Part shown: one piece after another, positions 46,887-57,460 of the stretch | Layout of the letters: every line of letters starts with the position of its first letter | Numbering within the stretch: the stretch's first letter is position 1 | Origin: Cyclaneusma minus | Lineage: Eukaryota > Ascomycota > Leotiomycetes > Marthamycetales > Marthamycetaceae | NCBI GenBank assembly: GCA_037179335.1 | Contig: JAKZHN010000042.1 | Coordinates: forward strand, 62,001 to 126,000 | DNA length: 64,000 nt | Direction of reading: 5' to 3' | Made by a program: the position numbers and the translations under genes | The notes under the pieces: generated by a model | What the model saw: only the letters and a program-made list of their open reading frames with translations | Told to the model about the DNA's origin: nothing | Database searches by the model: none

Positions 46887-48536
46887 TTATTTGGAACCAA
46901 GAACAGAAATGACCCCGTCTGTGTTCACCGAGACCAGGGACTGTCCTTGCGCGCCCCATTCCACCGCTGCGGCCGAGACTGCACTCCTGAGGGGTTCCGA
47001 CCAGGACTTTGACGATTTCGAGTAATTCTGCACTGTAACTCCGCTGGGGCCTGCTGTTGCCAAGAACTGTCCCGTGTAGTCCCACCGCACTTGGTCGACT
47101 CGGCTTCCGGTGTCGATGACCTTCGACCGTGCTGCATCGCCCTCCTTCCTCAGATCGAAAATGACGACACTGGTAGATCCCTTGGCCGCAGCCGAGAAGA
47201 AATATCCGTTTTCTGAGAAGTCGAGAGACTGCACTGGTCCGCCCAGGTCGAACGTGGCAGCGCTTTCTCCAGTCTTGGTGTGATACAGGCGGATCGATCC
47301 GTCAGCACCGCCTGCAGCGAAGAGATGCCCATCAGGATGGAAAGCAGCTACGTTCAGTTCTAGATGGCAGTTAGCATAGATTCACGCATATTAGGAGAGT
47401 AGGTCATGCCGGATTCCGTGTAAATCTGAGTGACCGGCTTGGAGTTTGGTAGGTCATAGAAAACGAAGCTCTTGTCCACTCCCACGGAAGCGAGAAGTTC
47501 GCCGCTAGGATGCAGATCAATGCTGTTCGCAGAGCCTGCATGCGACGTAAAAAAGGCCGACTCGTTGCCGTCGGCATCAAAGACCTTCACGGCTCCTGTG
47601 GACGAAGCAACGACGGGCTGAGTACCGGCCCATAATGCATCGGTTACGGAACCGCCAACCGTCAGCGTCTGAACGATCTTATCATCGGCCAGAGAGTAGA
47701 CGCCGGCAGTGCCCTCGCCGCCAACAAGAGCTAACTCGCGAGATGCATCGACCGCGATGGCCGAGCTGCCCGGGTACAAGGGTTGCGATGAAGAGGTTAC
47801 TTCGTATGACTGAATAGCATCGGGAGCGGCCCATTCCTTAGGAACAGGACGCTTGCGACGGCTTTTGGAAAGTCTAGCATTCATGTTAGCAACTCAATCT
47901 CTCGAAAAGAGGCAGTTCTAAGGTTGCATACTGTGTGTGAGTGGCATCAATCTTCTCTGCCAATTCTGCCGGAAGACCTTCGCTGTCCACCTGCATACGG
48001 TCTCCGTTGTTGGCTTCTCCAGCACTGATGGTGACCTTGGACAATGCATCTCTGGCCTCATCGCGCTCCCTCGTCAATCTCGCAATCACCCTGGTCGCCG
48101 CATCTTGCTGATACAGGGCCGTGGAAAGCTCTTGGCGGGTTTGTGCTAGCTGCTGTCTGATGTTGTACGATTCCAGTGCCAGCGCATCCCATTCGTTCTG
48201 GAAGGTGGACAGGAGAGAAGGAATCGAGGTGAGTGCGGGCGGTCGCGGTCGAACAATTCGGGCAGTCTTGACCTCAATCAGATGGTCCACAGAAAGCTCT
48301 TCTCCGGTGACTGGATCTTTACCATTCTCCGAGATGTAGGCTTCGATCAGGCGTCGCTCGAACACATTGCCTGCTGTCGTCAGCTGTTTGAAGCTCCTAT
48401 GATGTTCTGAGCTATTGAACTTACCGGACTTGCTCGAGATGACGGGCTGCTGCGGCGCTTCGCCAGATACTGCAGTAATCGATCAGCGCAATCCAAAAAA
48501 AGCCAGGCGATGGTGAGACCTACTTGCGCACAACAT
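46887..48536 (-). CDS. prp19: Pre-mRNA-processing factor Prp19 (U-box E3 ligase, NineTeen complex)
   Basis: Five exons on the minus strand give 474 aa: 48536-48524, 48469-48425, 48370-47941, 47873-47410, 47359-46887. The first exon is only 13 nt (MLCA plus one base). The assembled N-terminus MLCAISGEAPQQPVISSKSG, then NVFERRLIEAYI, is the canonical Prp19 U-box (about 1-70). It is followed by a coiled-coil tetramerisation segment (about 75-150), a basic linker (SKSRRKRPVPKEW) and a WD40 propeller to the C-terminus (for example SIDLHPSGELLASVGVDKSF, FHPDGHLFAAGGADGSIRLY). Prp19 is an E3 ubiquitin ligase that activates the spliceosome and acts in DNA repair. The fourth intron (47360-47409) starts with GC, not GT, with a perfect TGCTAAC branch site. 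The gene is divergent from the OHCU decarboxylase gene. Confidence 0.96.
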
Positions 48537-49016
48537 GGTTGGTTATTGGTGTGGTTGTTGGAGAGCTCGTGGACGCGATGCGCAGCAGCTCCAAGTGAGC
48601 TTGAGTCGCGACTGGATCTCGAATTTCCCAGCTGACGCTATCCCGCTCAAGGGCTAAGCCGCGGCTCGTGGAACACTGGTTAATCCGCCCCGTCCTTAGC
48701 GGCTGTTTCCGGCTCGGAGCGTAGGAAAGCGCCGACGCGACTTCTTCAGTCTATCACCAGCCAGCTTTCCAAAGGAATTCTGACGAGTGTCAGCATCACA
48801 GAGCTCAAGGCTGGGAAAGCAGCAATCGTCAACACTCCAATTTCGCCGTACCGGACTGGCCTTTGTCTCTCTGGGCTATATCACAAGTCTAAGTCTACGA
48901 AATTTCCTCGCAGTTGAGGTCCACCCCTCCCTAGTCGCAACATCGTCTGCCACTCCTTTTGACCATTCGAATTCTGGCCCCAAACGCTCTCTCAGGCCCC
49001 AACCAGGTCTTCCAAT
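48537..49016. promoter_or_regulatory. Divergent promoter region PRP19 / OHCU decarboxylase
   Basis: 480 bases separate the two opposite start codons, so both promoters must lie here. No individual element is claimed. A plus-strand frame covering 48787-49020 is non-coding by context. Confidence 0.55.
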
Positions 49017-49663
49017 ATGAGCGGATTTGTTCTCCCCAGCATCGAGGACCTGCCTTTCCTTCCTGAGGAAGAGCGGGACGAGGTCCTTAACATGCTCTTC
49101 GAGCCCTCCGCTGACTTACGTGCTCTCTCCGTGGATATGCTTGCCGAGTCCAGCTTCGAATCCTACCATGACATGATATCGAGTATCGGCCATCAGCTGA
49201 CCTACTTGTCCGAGAGTGATGACAGCACCGACATTCAATGGCTGGACAGGATTTTGGGAGCTCATCCAAGGCTGGGAGACAAGAAAGTCGACTCGGCCCA
49301 GTCGCAACAAGAGCAGGCACAATTGAATGTAGGGACAGAAGACGAAATCAACAGACTGCGGTTTTTGAACTACAGATACGAAACAAAATTCCCGGGCCTG
49401 AAATATGTGTAAGAACTCAATTCAACAGCTTTGGGCGAGGAAGCTTAGCTGACGTGGCTGTAGTGTCTTCGTCAATGGAAGAGGCCGACCGGAGATCATG
49501 CAGAATATGAAAGACCGTATCGACAGGGGAAATATCAAGTTGGAAAGAGCGGAAAACATCAAGGTACGCCAAATGATACACCCGCGATGCTATGTGCTAA
49601 TCTTGCTTCAAGGCAATGTGCGCAATTGCAGCCGATCGTGTCAAGAAGTTGGGAAAGGCCTGA
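49017..49663 (+). CDS. 2-oxo-4-hydroxy-4-carboxy-5-ureidoimidazoline (OHCU) decarboxylase
   Basis: Three exons, 49017-49408, 49464-49563 and 49613-49663, give 180 aa. Donors are GTAAGA and GTACGC, and the frame is preserved. The enzyme catalyses the last step from urate to S-allantoin in purine catabolism. The family core is present: LPSIEDLPFLPEEERDEVL, AHPRLGDKK with the active-site His (in the HPxLG motif), NYRYETKFPGLKYVVFVNGR, and the C-terminal helix with AIAADRVKKLGKA. Length is normal for fungal members. The last exon is 17 codons long. It converges with the downstream minus-strand gene, with only 81 bases between stop codons. Confidence 0.93.
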
Positions 49664-49744
49664 AACCACCACACAGCGCCTGTGCCATGCAAGAATCCCA
49701 CCGATGCGGAATCTAGACATGCTGCTTCGAACTTGCTTGTGCCT

Positions 49745-50518
49745 CTATCCTTCGAGCCGAACAAAAATTCTGTCTTTCTGCTTCTCCTCTCCCACCAGCA
49801 TCTCTATAATCCGCTCATCCGGTGGCGATGGTGGTCTTCGATCCTCTGGTAGATTTTGTGGAATACCATCCAACTTATCGAAACACTCGTATTCTGCGTC
49901 ATCGTTCGTGACGGGGTCCATGATGTTGAAATCGCTGTATATCTGAAGACCTTCGTTCGTCGACTCGCCATCCGCATCCACCATCTCGTCCTCCAGATCC
50001 AGAGCATCATAATTGGTCAATCCAAGCGGCGATGGTGGTAATGGGATGTCGTGAAGCCGTGGTCGCCGTGAAGACATTTGCTGCAGTCTTATCGCCTCAC
50101 TCCAAGCTCTCCCCGAGTTCCGCCACTCCGTGACTTTCGCCTCCTCGCTTCGATTCCGCAACCGAATGCTATTCATAATGGCCGCTCTTCGCAACAAGTT
50201 CCGCCCCAGAGACTTGTTCTTTGCCCATACAGCAATCTTCGAGTTGCCTCGATTGGCAATATTCGAGGCGGGAGCGGAGAAGGGTCTGCTGAGACGGGAG
50301 GTAATGAGAACCAGGCGAAGGCGTCTCTTCTTTTTGCTCTCACCAGCTCCGCCATCTACATCCGACAGAGCACGCCGACGTTTCAGCGAGGGACTGCGGT
50401 GGTCGGGAGACAATGCTGCAAGGGCTTTCTCGAAGGTAAACTTGGTTTGGATCGCAGCGAGGAAGGTGAAGGCAGGGCCGTCAGCGGATTTGGCACCATC
50501 ATGCCAGCCCGGGCCCAT
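49745..50518 (-). CDS. Conserved-type basic hypothetical protein
   Basis: Single open frame on the minus strand. The first in-frame ATG gives 257 aa starting MGPGWHDGAKSADGPAFTFL. The frame is open a further 15 codons upstream, back to a TAG, so an upstream coding exon is possible. A central basic block, KKKRRLRLVLITSRLSRPFS followed by APASNIANRGNSKIAVWAKN and LLRRAAIMNSIRLR, looks like the conserved core of a widespread but uncharacterised ascomycete protein group. The C-terminal half is acidic (DALDLEDEMVDADGES) and ends in a short charged helix. A nuclear location is plausible from the basic clusters. No function is assigned. It is convergent with the OHCU decarboxylase gene. Confidence 0.7.
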   Translation of the reverse strand: MGPGWHDGAKSADGPAFTFLAAIQTKFTFEKALAALSPDHRSPSLKRRRALSDVDGGAGESKKKRRLRLVLITSRLSRPFSAPASNIANRGNSKIAVWAKNKSLGRNLLRRAAIMNSIRLRNRSEEAKVTEWRNSGRAWSEAIRLQQMSSRRPRLHDIPLPPSPLGLTNYDALDLEDEMVDADGESTNEGLQIYSDFNIMDPVTNDDAEYECFDKLDGIPQNLPEDRRPPSPPDERIIEMLVGEEKQKDRIFVRLEG

Positions 50519-52075
50519 GTCACGAATTTGGCGCGGTGGGCTGTAGGTTTGCAAAGAGAGCAACTATCGGTCCTCTCGAAGCTGGCTAGGGTGTATAAGA
50601 TGGATCGTTCATCTCTTCGATAAATCGCAGGACTTGCAGACACTCGCTCATTTGAGATCTAAAGTCCCCAGTGTCCGTCTTCCGTGTGCTTTCTCCGACG
50701 GCAAACACAGCGTCGTCTGACGTGAAGGTGCTACCCGAGTAGGTGACAGGTTGAGCAGGCAGGCCAGCAAGGGCGTAGACGATTGGTACAAGAAAGTAGG
50801 AATCTCGTTTTCAGGGTCCAGTCAAGATAATTTACACACAAGAGGCGTTTGGTAGCACAGCGAGGCGGTAAGGCAGGAGTAACGCCCAAGGGCACGTCGA
50901 GGTGTCACAGCACAGAGGACCCGGTCGGTCCCTTGTATGTAGGGCTTTTGTAGCTACCGACCACGTTGTGCAGCTTCGCTCGCACGAGACGCGGCCGGCC
51001 ATTTAATGCTCAATATGGAGCGCTCTCAGCCCTCCCTGACGCATGATTGGGATCCGAGCGGCTGGCTCGCAGTCGCTGGGGTAGTAGTGAACGGAGCAGG
51101 CCGGCTTGTGTTTGGCGAGACTCGATGGGGCGGCGAAACGCGGGGAAGCTGCTCAGCTCAATAATTCCCATGTTCCCTGAAAAAGTGATCAGCTCCGCCG
51201 ACATCACATTTCACATTTGTCCACCACCACATCGCACTAGGTGTGTGAACCGGCTTACCGAGAGGATCCTCCGGCTGCTTGCGAAGCCTCGATGCGAGAT
51301 CAGAGGCACCCTGGGTCGCCAGTCATGGCCGCTGGGGGATCACGAGGTCTTTGCCGTGTTACGCCTGTGATGGCCATGCTGTCGTGCGCGGATTTGGGGA
51401 GGATCAGTACCACGCAATGGGACTGCGGACGAGCGTGTCCGATACATCGTTTCTGTGGCGCAGACGTGAAGAGCTACATCGTTGTGAGATGGGTCGCTGC
51501 GGGCTGACGGGATGAGCTATTGGCTCAAGTACATACCGCTGGAGACTCCCGAGGCTTGCTGGTGTCAGTGGGCTTGTGTTCGTTGAGCCGAGTCTTCAGA
51601 GCCGCATCCACTTACTTTGTTTTTTGCCGGTCTGGCTGGGACGTGTCAAGTGACAAGTCATATTCTGCGAAAAAGAAAGGTCACGAGGAGGCAGGGGTCA
51701 AGGTATTTGTAAATGGCAGACTGGCAGTCGATTGGTCAATCTAGGGGACTACCACAAATCTGCCTCAAGTGAAGAAACAGCCGCGGAAAAGACAAAGACC
51801 AGCCAGCAGTAAAGACAAATTCCCATTCCCCTTCAAACCCAAGCTTTTTTCGACGTCGGTAACCAGGCCCATAGAACAAGCGTATCAGGAAGAAACATTC
51901 AGAAACACGCAAACTCCTTCAATCCATCCATCCATCCTCGATCATAGCAGGCGACCATCATGGTGAAGCACCGCTGAAGGTGCCAAGGTGCTCTCAGAAC
52001 AAAGTCCGGCAAGTTGACCGTGACGAATGCAAACCAGAAAAAAGATCAATCTCATGAGTCGTAATCGTTCATCTC
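50519..52075. other. Intergenic, no supported gene
   Basis: About 1.55 kb between two minus-strand genes. Short frames exist on both strands, none with a domain or convincing codon pattern. The stretch near 50570-50643 (minus) would encode a protein-like MSECLQVLRFIEEMNDPSY, but no splice path into the downstream gene was found. Confidence 0.4.
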
Positions 52076-54514
52076 TCAATCAACCATATCAGTAGACAAG
52101 CGCTGGCGCTTGTTCGACTTCGCACCCTTGACATTGACAGCCTCGTCATAGTCATCGTTGTCGTCATCTTCGAGCTCCTCACTGCTGCGCTTCTTGCCCT
52201 TGGCCTGTGGCTGCTTGACAGGAAGAGCCTTCGGGGTGCTGACGGGCTCTTCCTCCTCCAATCCGTTCGCGATCCTGGTTCGCTTATTGCCCTCGGCAAT
52301 CTTTCTCGCGACCAAGGTTCCCATATCCTCATCCGAGTCCCAATCCTCGTACTTCCTCTTCTTTGAGCGAGGCTCTGGCTTGGGTGGTGCCGTCTTGGCC
52401 TTGATCAGGACGGTCTGGGACAGCTTCTGCAAGTAGTCGTTCTCCTTCAGACCCTTGATGATGCCCTTCACGAAGTTGGGACCGACCTTGCCACCCTTCT
52501 GCTCGCGAGTGACAACTTGCTTGTGAATGTAGCCACGAATCCAGTCAACCGCCTTCTCCTTGGACGCCTTGACACGTTTGGCCTCCTCAAAAAGCTCCAT
52601 GGTCCACTTGAGGGGCTCGAGGACTTCAACAACCTCCGCAATGCTCTTGCCACCAAGAAAGCCAGTTGCAGGAATGTATTTCTTTGCGACAAGCTGGTTG
52701 GGGTACACGCGCAAGGCGCCGCCCAATCTGAAGAACTCAGTGTACAAATCAACGATCTTCAGAGTCTCCGCCACAGCATCGAGTCTGGCTTCGGTTTCCT
52801 GATATTTGGCTGCAGACTGGTGAATGCCCTCAGCAATCTCGTCAAGCTTCGCCTGCTCAACGCCATTATGCCTGGAAATTCTCAGGCGCGACTGCTCAGC
52901 TCCGATTTCTTGCTTCAGAGTGCCCATCTTGGTATTGCAATCGGCGACGTCATTGCGGACGCCGCGCTCCATGCTGTGGAAGGTTTTGAAGTCTTCGCGG
53001 AAGTAGACATCTAGGTCCTTCTTAATGGGCTTGAAGGGGACGCCGGCGAGGATAGCAGGGGAGGTGTAGATGTCGTCGACGATGATGGGCCTGAATTCAA
53101 GACTTTCGGCATTCTCAGATGCAATCGAAGGGGTAGGAGTGGCATTGTCGTTGGCTCCGCTGGCATTGAGAGAGCCGTTGGCGGCATCGTCTTCGGCCTC
53201 GCTGGCATTGGACGAGGCGGTGTCGACAGCCTTGGCGACGGTCTTCGCGGCGATAGTCGACGAGTTAGAGAGAGAGGCACCGTTGGCCTTGCTGAGTGGA
53301 GCTTTGGCGCTGGGACGGCTAGTGGGAGTGTCGGCGGCGGAATTGGTCAAGGGCTTCGCTGGGGTGGACCTGGTGGAGGTGGACTTCATGAGGGTCGACT
53401 TGGCGGAGGTGGATTGAGTAGCATTCGAAGACTTGACGGCCTTTGGAGAAGAGCTCGTCACAACCTGGGAAAGCTGCCGATCCAAGCTCTCCTTTCGGAG
53501 TCTCGCTTCCTTAGCTTCCTGAGCCAACTGAGCCACTCTCTGGTTCTCTTTATCGAGCTTGGCCTGAGCAGCTGCCGCAGCTTCAGCGGCCTTCTTCGCC
53601 GCTTCATCAGCTTTCTTCTTGTCCTTCGCGAGCTTGGTGCGCTTGGCTTCAGCGGCTTTAGCAGCCTTCTCGTTGGCGGCCTTCTCTTTCTTCTTATCCT
53701 TCAGTTTCTGTTTGCGCTCCGCAGCAAGCTTTTTATCACGCTCCTTTCGTTCTTTCTCGGCGGCGCGTTCTTCTGCCTTCTTCTCGGCGGCGCGCTGCTT
53801 CTTGGCGGCCTTCGTGTCTTTCTCAAAATACTCGCCGCCCGCCTTGTCAACCTCTTCGTCAGAGTCCATGCCGTTGGTATCAAAGTCCTTGTCGCTGGAC
53901 GAGGTCTCGGCGTGCAGGACGGAGATGGTGTTGGTGGTGCCGGCAGAGGAGCTGCGCGTTGAAGCGCGTTGGGAGACGTCTTCTGAGGCGCGCTCGGAGG
54001 CATGTCCAGAGGAAACGTACATGTCCTCGGAGGGGTCACGCTCGATCTGGGGGGCGAAGCGACCGCGGGGAGAGTCCTCAGGAGCCAGCAGCTCGCAAGG
54101 CTTCTGGGCGACAGCGCGGAGGGAGGGCTTGCCGTTGCGCGAGGTGGGCTTGAGGCCAAACATGTTGGCGTTGTTGTCGTTGTTGTTGTTGCTGACCGAC
54201 ATGTTCTCGTCGGGGTCTTCAATAGAAGGAATTGGAGTTTTGTGGCTGTGGGGGGTTTTGTTGGGGGTGGGCAAAGAGGAAGAAGCCTTGGGCTTTGTTG
54301 GTGTAGCTTTGTCGACGATTGCGGGTGACGAAGCGGAGGAAGTAGACTCTCGTGAAGTCTGTTGGGAAGTGGGCGATGGGGAGAGGGAGGAAGTGGGAGG
54401 CGAGCTGCGCTTAGATATTTGCTTTGGCGCGCCGCGAACGTCAGGCTGAGCTTTGGCGCCAGCCGCTTTTTGTTGCTTCATCTTCGGCTGCTCGGTGTCG
54501 CCACGGTCTTTCAT
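52076..54514 (-). CDS. Large Ala/Lys-rich coiled-coil protein, probable nuclear, function unknown
   Basis: Single-exon ORF with ATG start, 812 aa. Residues 1-230 are disordered (Ser/Pro/Thr-rich, with a short Asn run). Residues about 235-350 form a highly charged Ala/Lys/Glu heptad-like segment (AKKQRAAEKKAEERAAEKER and onward) likely to be a single alpha-helix or coiled coil. Residues 355-490 are again low-complexity. A globular region about 490-730 begins FRPIIVDDIYTSPAILAG and includes EFFRLGGALRVYPNQLVAKK and EPLKWTMELFEEAKRVKASK. The tail contains KKRKYEDWDSDEDMG, acidic tracts and basic KR clusters resembling nuclear localisation signals. I do not recognise the globular domain. It may be lineage-specific. 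The opposite strand is also open over long stretches, a by-product of biased codon use. Confidence 0.8.
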   Translation of the reverse strand: MKDRGDTEQPKMKQQKAAGAKAQPDVRGAPKQISKRSSPPTSSLSPSPTSQQTSRESTSSASSPAIVDKATPTKPKASSSLPTPNKTPHSHKTPIPSIEDPDENMSVSNNNNDNNANMFGLKPTSRNGKPSLRAVAQKPCELLAPEDSPRGRFAPQIERDPSEDMYVSSGHASERASEDVSQRASTRSSSAGTTNTISVLHAETSSSDKDFDTNGMDSDEEVDKAGGEYFEKDTKAAKKQRAAEKKAEERAAEKERKERDKKLAAERKQKLKDKKKEKAANEKAAKAAEAKRTKLAKDKKKADEAAKKAAEAAAAAQAKLDKENQRVAQLAQEAKEARLRKESLDRQLSQVVTSSSPKAVKSSNATQSTSAKSTLMKSTSTRSTPAKPLTNSAADTPTSRPSAKAPLSKANGASLSNSSTIAAKTVAKAVDTASSNASEAEDDAANGSLNASGANDNATPTPSIASENAESLEFRPIIVDDIYTSPAILAGVPFKPIKKDLDVYFREDFKTFHSMERGVRNDVADCNTKMGTLKQEIGAEQSRLRISRHNGVEQAKLDEIAEGIHQSAAKYQETEARLDAVAETLKIVDLYTEFFRLGGALRVYPNQLVAKKYIPATGFLGGKSIAEVVEVLEPLKWTMELFEEAKRVKASKEKAVDWIRGYIHKQVVTREQKGGKVGPNFVKGIIKGLKENDYLQKLSQTVLIKAKTAPPKPEPRSKKRKYEDWDSDEDMGTLVARKIAEGNKRTRIANGLEEEEPVSTPKALPVKQPQAKGKKRSSEELEDDDNDDYDEAVNVKGAKSNKRQRLSTDMVD

Positions 54515-54529
54515 GGTTGCTGAATTCTG

Positions 54530-54815
54530 TCGGTACCTGGAGTGGCTGTCGATACTCGATACTCGATGAGCCCCTGAGTAACTGGCAAGTAAGCCGATGT
54601 TCGACCAACGTCAAAAGAAATAACAGCACAACCAGGAATTGGGGAAGCTTCTGAGTTCTGGGAAACTGTCGAGTGACTGGTAGATTATTATGTCTTGGGC
54701 AGTATATCAGAGATTCAAGACTGTTTCAGAGGCTAGGGAAAGACTTGGAGCCGGTATTGTCAAGTGACTGGTTGACAGAACCCCAAGTCATTGATGACAT
54801 GTTCAGGGGCCGGGC
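54530..54815 (+). repeat. Array of the dispersed 19-20 nt palindromic unit, diverged
   Basis: Units such as CTGAGTAACTGGCAAG, AACCAGGAATTGGGG, CTGAGTTCTGGG, TCGAGTGACTGG, CAAGTGACTGG and CCAAGTCATTGATG, spaced 16-20 nt. More diverged than the arrays at 31.5 and 43.3 kb. It lies immediately upstream of the coiled-coil protein gene, hence in its probable promoter or 5' UTR. Confidence 0.55.
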
Positions 54816-56325
54816 AAGTTGTCATCAGTCGAAAGCAACTTGTGTGACTTACTAGGTATATATATCCTGAAAACTACAGCTTGGACTGGGATGAGGTTTG
54901 GATCGTGAGACCTCTAGGTTTCCTCGAGAAGTGATGTAGAACTGGCAACGTGAGGCGAATATGATTGAGTTGTGAACGAAGCTCGAGAAGATCACGGCTG
55001 GTGAAGCTGTGACTGTGTGATGACCGTTTGGAGAAACGAAGAGTGAAGTAGTGATAAGCAACAGTGAGGTTGTCGAGAGGATGACTCGGTGTTGAGGAGA
55101 CGAAGGTCTGGTAGATGAGGTGTGAAGTGGGACGAGCAACCACCAAGCTGTCGAGAGGATGTCTCGGTGTCGAGGATACGGTGTAGTTCGGTTGATGAAT
55201 GTGAGAATAAGATGTTGGTAGTATGTGTAGACTCCTGGCGGAAACAACAAGTGTCGATGGAATGAACGGCTGTTACTATATCAGTCTCTTTCCTTCAGCC
55301 CATGGGTGAAAAAGAACGACGTGCCTGGGAACTGAAGTCGCGGTCAGATACCAGGTGTTGGTGAAACCCACGAGTGTTGGTAAAGTGGCTGTTCTATGAT
55401 GAGTATCAAGTTCTTCGAGGATGAGTGGAGACAAGATGACTTGCCTGGAGACTGACGAGATGTCTGAGTAAGTACTACAATGGTGTCTGAGGACTGGGGA
55501 GATCTTTGAGAATATATAGCGAAGTCTGGCAGGGCGAAGAAGTTGTGAAGAGCTGCAGGATGATTAATATCTGTCATGGGCCGATCATAGGTATACTGGG
55601 ATTCCGAAACGACTGACCGGAACTCTTTACAGAATAACCAAAGACCAAAGTCAGATCTCGGAGCACTTGTACAGGTGATAGTCGAAAGTGCTAAGGGATT
55701 CCATGCAGCACTTCGATGAAAATTGAGGACTCGAAGTGTGAAGGGTGAAGTCAGCAGCAGGTCTCTTCCAAGACTCAATCCACTAAGTCAGACTCGAAGG
55801 CAGCAGCGGAACAAGCTTTCAGTGACGACAGGGCAAGGTTAGGTAGTCGAGGTCAGGAGTCTTGGACTCAGGCACAGTGACGAATAGATAATAGTTGATG
55901 AGCACAGTGAAAGAGAAGATGATAAAGATGTTTGAAAAAATGGAAACGATCAGGAGAAAGGAAGCTCTTTAGTATGTCCCAGACTTGGAGAGATCAAGGA
56001 CATCTCCTTCACATCGATCCTCTTCGAACAGCCCATAGATAAGTGGCTGGGAACCCAAAATCTTATTGCAAAAGGCAGCGGAAGGTGGTTGTGCAAATTC
56101 ATGAATGCCGGCTCGGTTGACGAATTTGCTTTCTGCTTTTACTCCGCCCATATGAGTGGCCAGGAGAACTGGAGACGACGAGCTGAAAGTAGAGATTGCA
56201 GAGAATGAGACTTGCTCATCTATATCACTGCTTTGTATGTGGTTGCTGGGTGACCCGGGATCGAATCTCGAGGTCGCTGAGATGACCTTCACGGCACACA
56301 GAATAGCTTCAACCTGTAGAGTTTA
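54816..56325. other. Intergenic with an 80-bp tandem duplication
   Basis: No supported gene. The only obvious structure is an imperfect tandem duplication near 55044-55200. Minus-strand frames at 54852-55250 and 55344-55778 lack any motif and the first is created by the duplicated sequence. Confidence 0.4.
55044..55200 (+). repeat. Imperfect tandem duplication, 80-bp period
   Basis: GAAGTAGTGATAAGCAACAG at 55044 corresponds to GAAGTGGGACGAGCAACCAC at 55124. The following TGTCGAGAGGATG, CTCGGTGTTGAGGA and related segments are repeated in the same order with about 20 percent differences. A weaker third unit may precede it. Confidence 0.7.
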
Positions 56326-56760
56326 GTGACGCGATATCCTTCATACTTTAGGCAACCCGTTTGTCCCAGCCACCCTGCCCCGCTACGGCGATGTATAAGC
56401 TCTCGGACTTTGGAGCCGGTATGCCTGCAAGGTCAAAACAAGTATGATGCTCATTGGTGGGGACTGGAGGATGCAAACGGAATATGCACGCTCTTTGAAT
56501 TTGACTTTCTGGAGAAGCAGGTGGCTCCACTAAAAGTCTTGTATAACGTATCAGCTATTCAGGGATGGGGGATTCACAAACCTGCAAATTTGCTGCGTTA
56601 TCTAGGATGGGTGCTTCCAAAGCTGGATTGTAAGTGTAACATGAACCAACTGACATCTTGCGTTCGATGGGCACAGTCAACCTTCCTGGCCAAGACATGG
56701 AGCTTCGAAAGCCAAGGCCAGCCCCCTCATAGTCTTTCTTGGCCAGACCAATCTTGAAAT
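55969..56760. pseudogene. Possible unrecognised or decayed gene, strand uncertain
   Basis: Both strands show protein-like, splice-compatible frames. On the minus strand, PAPKSESLYIAVAGQGGWDK could be spliced (weak GTTGCC donor, CTACAG acceptor) to VEAILCAVKVISATSRFDPG and continue to a stop at 55969. On the plus strand, NKYDAHWWGLEDANGICTLF then EFDFLEKQVAPLKVLYNVSA could be spliced at a GTAAGT donor near 56632, with a 45-nt intron, to a short last exon ending near 56731. Neither has a convincing start codon and no family is recognised. Confidence 0.25.
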
Positions 56761-57460
56761 TCCAGACACATGGTCTTCAGTCTTCACACGACGATCTGCT
56801 TAAGGTCAGAATGACGCTCCTTATGTGGCTGTGAATGTTGGAGAGTGTGCATGGCGTTGCTTGAAAAGACATGTGGGAACAGGAGAAAAGGGGCAGGAAA
56901 AGGGCAGAAAGGGCCGAAGAAATTAGACGCTCATCCTGGAGGCAAAAAAAGACTGATCGTGTTGCCTAATCCGCGTTGGGGCGGAGACTTGCCGTTGGCC
57001 CTTTGAAACCACTGGCCATTTCGTTTTGGCCGCCTTGCACGCATTTCTCCAAGCATAGGCGAAAACTCCGAGGCTTCGGGATTTCCATGCCAATGACAGC
57101 TTAAAAAACGCCTCTTCGGGCCGTAGATTCAATCCACATTTGTGTGTCGTGCTGGCCTTCCACTAGCCAAGAAGGCGTTCATGAAGATCGCTCACGCCCA
57201 GGCGATATAACTTTCGAAATGATGTATGCGTTCCTTGCGTATCGAGTCGCTATTGGTTCGAGATCCGTGTCGAAATCGGATATCAGTCCGGTACTTCAAG
57301 TCCGAGGCTTCACTGCACTGCAAGTGGATAGAAGGTCAAGAGCTCAGGAGGAATGGATTGATTGAAGAGCACGAGTTACATTTCTGCAGTGGCTCTCCTT
57401 CCTGATGTCAGAATGCACCAAGTGATACCTTTCCATGCGAATCCCAAAGCAACCAGCCCT
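56761..57460. other. Intergenic, 3' flank of eL32 gene
   Basis: No supported gene in these 700 bases. The right-hand part is the likely 3' UTR of the minus-strand ribosomal protein gene. Confidence 0.4.

Noticed and set aside
53414..54449. Long plus-strand frames opposite the coiled-coil protein
   Set aside because: They are mirror images of the Ala/Lys/Ser-rich minus-strand gene. Ser/Leu/Phe-rich translations of this type are a by-product of its codon usage.
56231..56275. Possible tRNA T-arm (GGGATCGAATCTCG)
   Set aside because: The putative T-stem does not pair properly and no acceptor, D-arm or anticodon arm could be found around it.
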